DNA from: Candidatus Pelagibacter sp. | GTDB lineage: Bacteria; Pseudomonadota; Alphaproteobacteria; Pelagibacterales; Pelagibacteraceae | Reading direction: 5' to 3' | Length of the DNA: 19,068 bases | Assembly: GCA_028100865.1 (NCBI GenBank) | Contig: JAOHJV010000009.1 | Span: 1 to 19,068 of the forward strand | Part shown: positions 6,837 through 14,036 of the stretch, piece after piece | Layout: each line of letters begins with the position of its first letter | Position numbering within the stretch: position 1 is the stretch's first letter | Notes under the pieces: generated by a model | What the model saw: only the letters and a program-made list of their open reading frames with translations | Told to the model about the DNA's origin: nothing | Database searches by the model: none | Made by a program: the position numbers and the translations under genes

Positions 6837-7759
6837 GCTTTTAATTCTTTCCAAAATATTTTTGCAAGATTAATTCTTGATAAATCATACAATGTTTTTA
6901 ATCCAGTAGGAGAGGTTACATTAATGTCCCCATTTAATTTCTGATCAATAAAATCAATTCCTGCAAAAAAGATATTTTCTTTTTTAAGATCTTTAGCAAT
7001 TAATTTTGAAATTTTATTTTCTGTATGAGTTAGTTTGATATTAATTGGTTTTGCTCCTTTACTCATATTACTTAAAAAAGAACCTTGTTTTGGAACTCGA
7101 GATATAGCTCCACAAATTTTACCATTTATTAAAAATACTCTTTTATCTCCTTTAGTAATCTTAGGTAAAAATTTTTGACACATAATATGATCATGTTTTT
7201 TAATGAATTGATTAATTAATTTTGAATTAAATTTACTTAAAAGATGTATGTCATTTCCGCTATAACTATGGATAGGTTTTAAAATTACTTTTTTATATAT
7301 TTTAAAAAAGTTTTTAATCTCATTGATATTTTGAGTAAAAATAGTGCTCGGCATATATTTTAGATATTTAACTGAATAAAGTTTTTCAGACACATTTCTT
7401 ATTGCAGTAGGGTTGTTTAAAATTTTAACTTTATCTTTAATAGTATCTAGAATGTAAGTTGCTGAAATATATTCTAGGTTAAATGGAGGATCTTGACGAA
7501 TTAGAATAAACTTACATTTTGTAAGATCTAATTTTTGTTTTTTTAATATTTTAAAAAATTTCTTTTTTGAATAGTCAAATTTAATAAAAAATCCTGAAGC
7601 TATAACTTTTGAATTAATTACCGATAAATCTTTAGGATCGTAATAAAAGATTTTGTAGTTTTTATTTTGAATCTCGTTTGCAAGAAAAACACTCGTATCT
7701 GTAATAGGGTTTAGTTTGGAAGGGTGATTTCCTTGAACAGCAACGATTTTATTTGTCAT
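6833..7759 (-). CDS. gshB: glutathione synthetase
   Basis: A 308-residue ATP-grasp enzyme joining gamma-glutamylcysteine and glycine to give glutathione in the cytoplasm. Visible motifs (numbered from the ATG at 7759) are 'RQDPPFNLEYI' at 88-98, 'NNPTAIRNVSEKLY' at 115-128, the ATP-grasp lysine and flexible loop 'LKPIHSYSGNDI' near 160-171, 'KGDKRVFLINGK' near 204-215, 'FAGIDFID' near 265-272, and 'INVTSPTG' near 279-286. The last is a strong signature of bacterial GshB. The flexible loop is unusual: it has SYSG where relatives usually have two or more glycines (GxGG). A GTG at 7768 is a possible alternative start, adding three residues; I prefer the ATG. It overlaps the 3' end of gshA by 11 bases and its own stop overlaps the next start (ATGA), so gshA, gshB and the permease are very likely cotranscribed. 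Confidence 0.93.
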   Translation of the reverse strand: MTNKIVAVQGNHPSKLNPITDTSVFLANEIQNKNYKIFYYDPKDLSVINSKVIASGFFIKFDYSKKKFFKILKKQKLDLTKCKFILIRQDPPFNLEYISATYILDTIKDKVKILNNPTAIRNVSEKLYSVKYLKYMPSTIFTQNINEIKNFFKIYKKVILKPIHSYSGNDIHLLSKFNSKLINQFIKKHDHIMCQKFLPKITKGDKRVFLINGKICGAISRVPKQGSFLSNMSKGAKPINIKLTHTENKISKLIAKDLKKENIFFAGIDFIDQKLNGDINVTSPTGLKTLYDLSRINLAKIFWKELKA

Positions 7760-9044
7760 ATAATTCACTTAAATCTTCATTTTTAGAAAATTTACTAATC
7801 ATATGATCTGCGTTCGTTACTTTGTTATCAATTACTTTTTGTAAGTGATTTAAAAATAAAGTTTCATTTTTCCCACTTTTATTTAAAATATCTCTTTTCT
7901 CTAAACCTTTTCTCGATAAATCCAATAGAGCCTTTGCCCAGTAAAGAAGATCTTTGCCCATTAGTTGCGTATTAAAACCTTTTTGAGGAGCTTCAAGATA
8001 GGCGTTAATAATTTTATCTTTATCCCAACTTGAAATTACTTCATGAACTTCATCTAAGTTCCCATAGAGCATTCCAACATTAAATGCTGGGCCCGCACAT
8101 AGGCAATCCCAACCACAAGTATCCATAGATCTAAGTTCAATATATTTTTTAAGTCTATTTTCGGTAAAAATTGTACTTAAGTGAGTGGTTAAATCATTTT
8201 CTGATGGTAACCGGTTTTCTATTTCTTCAATTTTACCGTCCATAAAATCTTTAAAGGTATATTTTCTTCCTGAAATATAAGTGTCTTTGTGTTGAATGAA
8301 TAAAATTGGAAAGTTCATTACGAATTCAGCATATTTTTCAAAATTTAAATTTTCTAAAAATAGTTTTGGTAATCCTCCTCTAGAAGTGCTTTGCCAAACT
8401 TTTGATCGATAAGATAAATAACCGCTATCTTTTTTTTCTACTATCGATGAGTTTGCAAATAAAGCAATAGAAATTGGAACAATTGAGTTCACTACTTTAA
8501 ATTTTTTAATAAAATCTACTTCTGAATTGTAATCAATATTTAATTGAGTTCCACAGGTTCTGTACATCATATCCAAACTAAGCTCGCCACCTAATGGCAT
8601 ATCTTTAGTCATTAATTCGTATCGTTGTTTAGGGTTGTTTGGAATTTCATCCAATTTTGAGATTGGATCAAAACCAGCACTAATAATACTAATATCTAAT
8701 TTTTTAGTTACTTGTCTTAACTCAAATAAATAATCTTGAGACTCAGCACATGCTTCATGTATATGGTTAAGTTTTTCTCCTGATAATTCTATTTGGTTTC
8801 CAGGTTCAAGAGTAATATTTTTACCCCCTTTATTTAATCCAATAATATTATCTTTTTCTAAAATAGGATTCCAGCCAAACTCTAATAAAGCTGCAAACAT
8901 CTCTTTTATTTTTGAATAATTAATTCTTTTATTATTATGATTATCAAAAAGAAATTTTTCATGCTCAATTCCTATTCTAAAATCGTTTGTCTGTTTGATG
9001 CCAGATTTAAAATATTCAATAATTTGTTCTTTAGACTTAATCAT
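7749..9044 (-). CDS. gshA: glutamate-cysteine ligase, plant/alphaproteobacterial type
   Basis: A 431-residue ligase of the GCS2/plant-type family, forming gamma-glutamylcysteine from Glu, Cys and ATP, the first step of glutathione synthesis. Markers are 'FRIGIEHEKFLF' at 22-33 with the metal-binding Glu residues (E27, E29), 'NITLEPGNQIELSG' at 76-89, 'MMYRTCGTQLNIDY' at 159-172, 'SYRSKVWQST', and 'IELRSMDTCGWDCLCAGPAF', which together distinguish this type from the unrelated enterobacterial GshA. Length is close to that expected for bacterial members without a transit peptide. The ATG at 9044 follows 30 bases after the upstream HD-domain gene; no Shine-Dalgarno site is seen. Its 3' end overlaps gshB. 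All expected motifs are present, so the organism should make its own glutathione. Confidence 0.95.
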   Translation of the reverse strand: MIKSKEQIIEYFKSGIKQTNDFRIGIEHEKFLFDNHNNKRINYSKIKEMFAALLEFGWNPILEKDNIIGLNKGGKNITLEPGNQIELSGEKLNHIHEACAESQDYLFELRQVTKKLDISIISAGFDPISKLDEIPNNPKQRYELMTKDMPLGGELSLDMMYRTCGTQLNIDYNSEVDFIKKFKVVNSIVPISIALFANSSIVEKKDSGYLSYRSKVWQSTSRGGLPKLFLENLNFEKYAEFVMNFPILFIQHKDTYISGRKYTFKDFMDGKIEEIENRLPSENDLTTHLSTIFTENRLKKYIELRSMDTCGWDCLCAGPAFNVGMLYGNLDEVHEVISSWDKDKIINAYLEAPQKGFNTQLMGKDLLYWAKALLDLSRKGLEKRDILNKSGKNETLFLNHLQKVIDNKVTNADHMISKFSKNEDLSELYDK

Positions 9045-9057
9045 GGATAGTTAGATA

Positions 9058-9070
9058 GTATCTTATTATA
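9058..9070 (-). promoter_or_regulatory. candidate -10 element before gshA
   Basis: A perfect TATAAT on the minus strand (9070-9065) would start a transcript near 9058, about 14 bases before the gshA ATG. There is no matching -35 at 16-18 bases. It could be an internal promoter for gshAB or chance. Confidence 0.25.
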
Positions 9071-9074
9071 TAAT

Positions 9075-9632
9075 TTAAAGATAATAATAAGGTGTTTTAG
9101 AAAATATTCTTTTAACCATAGGTGAAAATTCATCTAAACTCATACTTTTATAATTTGGATCAAAAGAGGATTGGTCATAATTTTCACAGAAATTAATAGT
9201 TGCCTGATAATGCTCATGATCCTTAAATTTATCCCTAGCATTTCTATCTCCACCAAAATGATGAGCGCTGTAATAAGTTTGAAATAATCCATGGTGTTGA
9301 ATTATCCAGTATGTTTTTTCTGATACGTATGGTCTTAATATTGAAGCAGCATACTGAGAGTGGTTCATTGGAGCTAAATCATCACCAATATCGTGTATCA
9401 ATGTAGCAACAACCATTTCCTCACTCTCACCATTTTTATAAGCTCGAGTTGCGGCTTGTAACGAATGCTCTAATCTAGTTATTTGATACCCTTCAAGAGT
9501 CGATGTTTGTGATGCTAAATATTTTAAAATTCTATCAGCAGTCTGTCTTTCAAAATCTTTTTCATATTTTTCTAATAGTTGGTAATCCTCTTTAGTACCA
9601 TTTTTCATCTCTGTGAAATTTACTTTTTTCAT
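9075..9632 (-). CDS. HD-domain protein (phosphohydrolase or PhnZ/MIOX-like diiron oxygenase)
   Basis: A 185-residue single-domain HD protein. Candidate metal ligands in order are H56 ('TRLEHSLQAA'), H80-D81 ('TLIHDIGDDLAP'), H91 ('MNHSQYAA'), H113/H114 ('IIQHHGLFQTYY') and a C-terminal Asp (D153 or D158, 'CENYDQSSFDPN'). This His...HisAsp...His...His...Asp order occurs in binuclear HD enzymes, both phosphohydrolases and the mixed-valence diiron oxygenases such as PhnZ and myo-inositol oxygenase. The stretch 'LRPYVSEKTYWIIQHHGLFQ' is well conserved in an uncharacterised alphaproteobacterial HD group as I recall it. It lies 2 bases after purF and 30 bases before gshA, so it is within the same run. 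Metal type, substrate and reaction cannot be decided from sequence. The ATG at 9632 is chosen; a second in-frame ATG lies eight codons in. Confidence 0.85.
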   Translation of the reverse strand: MKKVNFTEMKNGTKEDYQLLEKYEKDFERQTADRILKYLASQTSTLEGYQITRLEHSLQAATRAYKNGESEEMVVATLIHDIGDDLAPMNHSQYAASILRPYVSEKTYWIIQHHGLFQTYYSAHHFGGDRNARDKFKDHEHYQATINFCENYDQSSFDPNYKSMSLDEFSPMVKRIFSKTPYYYL

Positions 9633-9634
9633 TT

Positions 9635-11116
9635 CTAATTATTAGAGGCTGTACTTAGTAAAGATAATTGAGTGATTTTGTTATCGCCAAGTTCATCAAT
9701 AGGTTTAACAGGGTAGTCCCCAGTGAAATAATGATCAGTTAGTTGAGGATAAGTCTCGTTTCTATTGTCAAAACCAATAGCTTTGTATAATCCATTAAGT
9801 GATAAAAATTTTAAAGATTTTGCTCCAATATATTCACAAATTTCATCATTAGTTTTATTAGCTGCCAACAATTCTTTTTTTGTTGGAGTATCAACTCCAT
9901 AAAAATCAGGATATCTAATTTCAGGACAAGCTATTTTGACATGCACTTCTTTAGCTCCAGCATCATATAGCATCTTAACAATTTTATGCGAAGTTGTGCC
10001 TCTAACCAGTGAGTCATCTATTAAAATAATTTTTTTATCTTTAATAGTGGTTTGATTAGCATTTAATTTTAATTTAACACCTAAGCTCCTAATTTTTTGA
10101 CTAGGTTCAATAAATGTTCTTCCTACATAATGATTTCTTATTAAACCGTGTTCATAATTCATTTTTAAATATTGAGCAAAGCCAAGAGCCGCTGCATTAC
10201 CGCTATCTGGCACAGGAACAACTATATCTGCCTCTACATCATTTTCTTTTGCAAGTTCAGCTCCAATATTTTTTCTATGCTCGTAAGCTGTTTTTCCATC
10301 AAGAATACTGTCTGGTCTTGCAAAATAAATATATTCAAAAACACATGGTCTTACTTTTTTAGGAGGAAAGGGCTTGATACTTTCTAGCTTATCATTTTCA
10401 ATTAAAACAATTTCTCCATTTTCAACATCTCTTACAAATTTAGCACCAATAATATCTAGCGCACAAGTCTCAGATGCAAGAACATAACTGTTACCTAATT
10501 TACCAATTACAAGTGGTCTAATACCGTAAGGGTCTCTAACTCCAATCAATGAATTTTGTGCTAACATAACTAAAGCGTAACCACCTTGAATTTGAAATAT
10601 AGCATCAACCACTTTATCAATTGTTTTTGTTCTTTTTGATTTTGCAATTAAATGAACAATGGTCTCTGTGTCAGATGTTGAATAAAAAATAGCTCCATCT
10701 TCAACCAATTTTTTTCTAAGAGCAATAGAGTTTGTCAAATTTCCATTATGGGCTACTCCAATCCCACCTGCATTTGTATCAGCAAAAAAAGGCTGAATAT
10801 TTCTTAAAGTATTTTCACCTGTTGTGCTGTATCTGTTATGACCAATAGCGTGATTTCCTATAAGGTTTTTAAGTACTTTTTCTTTATTGAAATTATCACC
10901 AACCAATCCAAATCTTTTTTCTGAATAATATTTTTCCCCATCAAAAGTTACTATTCCACAACCTTCTTGACCACGGTGTTGAAGTGCATGAAGACCAAGA
11001 GCCGCTAATGCTGAAGCATCCTTTGCATTGCTTACTCCAAATACACCACACTCTTCTTTTAATTTAGGATCAAAGTTCTTCAATTTTTTCTTTAGAATCT
11101 TGATATGTTTTTTCAT
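9635..11116 (-). CDS. purF: amidophosphoribosyltransferase (glutamine PRPP amidotransferase)
   Basis: The first committed enzyme of de novo purine synthesis, making 5-phosphoribosylamine from PRPP and glutamine. The N-terminal glutaminase domain shows the catalytic Cys in 'EECGVFGV' (C23), 'HALQHRGQEGCGI', 'GHNRYSTTG' (92-100) and 'AHNGNLTN'. The C-terminal phosphoribosyltransferase domain shows the PRPP loop 'IILIDDSLVRGTTS' (363-376). The C-terminus lacks the CxxC of Bacillus-type PurF, so no iron-sulphur cluster is expected. The catalytic Cys is normally exposed by removal of a short leader, so the 22 residues before it must be cleaved or are overlong. With the ATG at 11116 the gene overlaps cvpA by 47 bases; a TTG at 11083 would shorten the leader to 11 residues and the overlap to 14 bases, and is a serious alternative. 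It follows cvpA, the usual arrangement. Confidence 0.96.
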   Translation of the reverse strand: MKKHIKILKKKLKNFDPKLKEECGVFGVSNAKDASALAALGLHALQHRGQEGCGIVTFDGEKYYSEKRFGLVGDNFNKEKVLKNLIGNHAIGHNRYSTTGENTLRNIQPFFADTNAGGIGVAHNGNLTNSIALRKKLVEDGAIFYSTSDTETIVHLIAKSKRTKTIDKVVDAIFQIQGGYALVMLAQNSLIGVRDPYGIRPLVIGKLGNSYVLASETCALDIIGAKFVRDVENGEIVLIENDKLESIKPFPPKKVRPCVFEYIYFARPDSILDGKTAYEHRKNIGAELAKENDVEADIVVPVPDSGNAAALGFAQYLKMNYEHGLIRNHYVGRTFIEPSQKIRSLGVKLKLNANQTTIKDKKIILIDDSLVRGTTSHKIVKMLYDAGAKEVHVKIACPEIRYPDFYGVDTPTKKELLAANKTNDEICEYIGAKSLKFLSLNGLYKAIGFDNRNETYPQLTDHYFTGDYPVKPIDELGDNKITQLSLLSTASNN

Positions 11117-11615
11117 TAGGAAATTCTTTTATCAGATAATTACTACCTTTTTTAAGGTAAGGAAAGACGTATGATTGATCTTTATTTATCGGCCATTTAT
11201 CGTGATTGTAGACAATGTGAAAACCTGAAAAAATACAAACTGAAATTATATAGGCTCTGATAAAACCAAAAAAGAATCCAAATGTTGTATCTAGTCCACC
11301 AATACCAGTATAATTTACAGCTTTACTTATTCCTTTATTAACTAGCAATACTAAGAAAATTACCACCACAAATATAATAATTCCAAGACCAACATCTAAA
11401 ACATACTCATTCTCAATAATATCTTTAAAATAAGGTTTTACCCTTGGAAATAAAATTAAAGTGATCACATAAGCGAGTAACCACTTAGCCATTGATAAAA
11501 TACTTAAAACAAATCCTTTTTTATAACAGCTGATAAGAGATAAAATGGTTATTACTAGGTATATAAGGTCAATGATTGATACAGCATCATAAAAATCTTT
11601 TAAAGTATCAATCAC
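11070..11615 (-). CDS. cvpA: CvpA family inner-membrane protein
   Basis: A 181-residue membrane protein with four predicted helices: near 14-30 ('IIDLIYLVITILSLI'), 36-56, 74-93 ('VGLGIIIFVVVIFLVLLV') and 108-130. The first segment is followed by 'KKGFVLSILSM' and the third by 'GIGGLDTTFGFFFGFIRAYI', the conserved CvpA pattern (G-x-x-D-x-x-x-G-x-x-x-G-x-x-R). The family was named for colicin V production in E. coli and is linked to envelope stress; its molecular role is unclear. Its place directly before purF is a conserved arrangement and is a strong part of the identification. The start is a GTG at 11615, because the previous gene's stop ends four bases upstream and no ATG precedes the first helix. 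Confidence 0.88.
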   Translation of the reverse strand: MIDTLKDFYDAVSIIDLIYLVITILSLISCYKKGFVLSILSMAKWLLAYVITLILFPRVKPYFKDIIENEYVLDVGLGIIIFVVVIFLVLLVNKGISKAVNYTGIGGLDTTFGFFFGFIRAYIISVCIFSGFHIVYNHDKWPINKDQSYVFPYLKKGSNYLIKEFPNEKTYQDSKEKIEEL

Positions 11616-11619
11616 AAAA

Positions 11620-14016
11620 TTATTTTCCGAAAGGTTTTATTGTTAAAATTAAAGCAGGTAATAGAGTTAAAACGGATATCATTGCAAGTAACATTGCAAG
11701 GCCAGTGAACATTCCAAAATAAATTGTTGGAATAAATTTAGATAAAACTAGAATTGAAAAACCAAAGACAATAGTGATGGATGTATTTAATATTGCAACC
11801 CCAACTGTTGAGTGACATTTTTTTAAAGTTTTATTGTAGTCTTTAATTTTACTAAACTCTTCCTTAAATCTATAAATATAGTGAATACTATTATCTACTG
11901 CTATTCCAATAGTAATCGCTGCAATAGTAATTGTCATCATATCCAAAGGAATTCCAAGCAGACCTATAATTCCTAAGATAAAAAATGCAGCAATAAAGTT
12001 TGGAACAATTCCAATTAAGGATAATCTTATATTTCTAAATAAAATTATAAACATTGAAAAAATTCCAACCATTACCAAACCTAAGGTTAAGATTTGTGAT
12101 TTAAATAAACTTTGAAGTAAATTATTAAATAATATTAAAACTCCTGCTAATTTAAATTCACTTTCATCTAAGCCAATCTCATTTTTGAGATCAAAATTTA
12201 TTTTGTTAATTAGATCGTTTCTTCTTAAATTTTCTTGTGAGTCAATAATTCTCAAACTTATTCTAGCCTCATTATCTTTAATAGATAAATAGGGATCAAT
12301 AATTTCTGTTTTGATACTTTCTGGAATTTTAGAATATAAAACTCCCATTTCTAAAGTTCCAAGAGGTTTGTTGTTATTTAGTTGTGTTGCAATATCAATA
12401 ATTGATGAGAATGATAAAACCTTACCAACTTGAGGAAGACCGTCTAAATAATTATGGACTGAAGCAATTCTGTCAATTTTATCTTTAGTAAACCAATATT
12501 TTTCATCATTTCCATCTTCTTCATCACCCCAATCTTCAAATTCATCATCCTCAGTTGATGTTTTTTTCTTCCCTTCTTCTTTTGCTGGAAATTTTAAAAT
12601 TATTTCAAGGGGAGTTGTGCCTCCTAACTCTTCATCTATAAGTTTCATACCCTTATATATTTCCGTATCTTTATTGAAATAGTTGATAAAACTATTCTCA
12701 ACTTCAAGTTTACTGATACCAAAAATACTTAAAATGATGACTATTCCTGTTATTCCAAAAATTGTATTTTTATTATTAAGGGAAACTGATCCTAAAAAAG
12801 TTGTAATTTTAGATTCTTGTTCTTTTGTGATAGAAATGTTTTTTGTAGGTGCAAAATTTAAAAGGGTGGGGAGCAAAGTAAAAGTTATTATGAATGATGT
12901 AATTAAGCCAAATGTCATCATCCATCCAAAATCTATTATAGGTTTAATTCCACTAAAAATTAAAGATAAAAAAGCAAATACAGTTGTAAGCACTGTGTAA
13001 ATAATAGGCCAAAACATTTTATTAGTAGTTAACGAAATGATCGCAAAATTATTTTTATCTGGAAAATCTTTTCTGAGCTGAAGGAAACGAGTACTCATAT
13101 GAATATTCATTGCCATTGTTAGGATTAACATTAAGGCGATAAAGTTTGATGAAATTACTGTTACTTTCCAGCCAAGAATTCCAAGTAACCCCATCATAAT
13201 TACAACTGAGAACAAGCAGCTACTAATTGGAACAATAATCCAAATTAATTTTCTAAAAACAAACCACAAGGTTGCAATTATAAATAGAAGAACCCCTAAA
13301 CCAAAAACTACAATATCACTTTTTATGAAAGTCATCATGTCATCAGCTATCATTGGAATTCCCCCAAGATAGATTTTACCCACATCTCCATAGCTTTGGA
13401 TAACTTTTCTAATCTCTATTATGTTTTCATGATTTTGTTTTTTTAATATATCCTTGTAAGCTTCTATTTCGGCTTTTGATAAATTTTCAATGTTATCTAA
13501 TTTTTTATTTTCTTTGATATTAACGATAATTCCACTCGTATTTCCATTTTCACTAATTACAAAATTTCTAAAAACAGGACTGTTTAGAATTTCTTTAAAT
13601 CCACGATTCTTATCAACTCCTTCATCTTTTAAAGTTTTAAAGCTCTCCAGTCTTTCTTGTAAGGGAGCGTCTGAATTACTTAAAAGAGGAACATCTAAAA
13701 GTGTAATTACACTATGAACCCAATTTAGACTTTGAATTTTATATTTTAAACTTAAAAGATTGTTAATAGAGTTATCAGTTACCATACCTTCATTGGGAGT
13801 ATAGGTGAGAATTAAAAAGTCTTTTGAACCATATCTATCTGTAACTTCTTTTAAGTATGCTAAATCAGGATCACCCTCTATTAATAGCGTTTCAGAAGAT
13901 GCATCTAATCTAAAATCCTTTGAATAATAACCAAAACTTAATATCGCAATAATGAGTAAAATAAATACTGTTTTGGGGTTTTTAAGAACTCCATTTTGAT
14001 AAAATTGAGCTAACAT
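11620..14016 (-). CDS. RND-superfamily (MMPL/COG1033) exporter
   Basis: A 798-residue inner-membrane protein with the duplicated RND layout: a first helix (about 16-31), a large periplasmic loop (32-232), five helices (about 233-388), a seventh helix (about 418-434), a second periplasmic loop to about 640, and five more helices to the end. The C-terminal half has the proton-relay type motif 'GIAVDNSIHYIYRFKEEF'; the equivalent position in the first half reads 'MAMNIHMSTRF', with no Asp. The second loop holds an acidic insert at about 479-507 ('TEDDEFEDWGDEEDGNDEKY'). COG1033 proteins export lipids or other hydrophobic compounds in characterised relatives such as the hopanoid transporter HpnN; the substrate here is unknown. 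It sits 20 bases after dnaB and four before cvpA, within the housekeeping run. AAAGAG lies just before the ATG. Confidence 0.9.
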   Translation of the reverse strand: MLAQFYQNGVLKNPKTVFILLIIAILSFGYYSKDFRLDASSETLLIEGDPDLAYLKEVTDRYGSKDFLILTYTPNEGMVTDNSINNLLSLKYKIQSLNWVHSVITLLDVPLLSNSDAPLQERLESFKTLKDEGVDKNRGFKEILNSPVFRNFVISENGNTSGIIVNIKENKKLDNIENLSKAEIEAYKDILKKQNHENIIEIRKVIQSYGDVGKIYLGGIPMIADDMMTFIKSDIVVFGLGVLLFIIATLWFVFRKLIWIIVPISSCLFSVVIMMGLLGILGWKVTVISSNFIALMLILTMAMNIHMSTRFLQLRKDFPDKNNFAIISLTTNKMFWPIIYTVLTTVFAFLSLIFSGIKPIIDFGWMMTFGLITSFIITFTLLPTLLNFAPTKNISITKEQESKITTFLGSVSLNNKNTIFGITGIVIILSIFGISKLEVENSFINYFNKDTEIYKGMKLIDEELGGTTPLEIILKFPAKEEGKKKTSTEDDEFEDWGDEEDGNDEKYWFTKDKIDRIASVHNYLDGLPQVGKVLSFSSIIDIATQLNNNKPLGTLEMGVLYSKIPESIKTEIIDPYLSIKDNEARISLRIIDSQENLRRNDLINKINFDLKNEIGLDESEFKLAGVLILFNNLLQSLFKSQILTLGLVMVGIFSMFIILFRNIRLSLIGIVPNFIAAFFILGIIGLLGIPLDMMTITIAAITIGIAVDNSIHYIYRFKEEFSKIKDYNKTLKKCHSTVGVAILNTSITIVFGFSILVLSKFIPTIYFGMFTGLAMLLAMISVLTLLPALILTIKPFGK

Positions 14017-14036
14017 TAGCTCTTTTATATTGGAAT

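Noticed and set aside
10114..10387. Two overlapping plus-strand open frames opposite purF
   Set aside because: They are antisense to the phosphoribosyltransferase domain of PurF and show no protein-like conservation.
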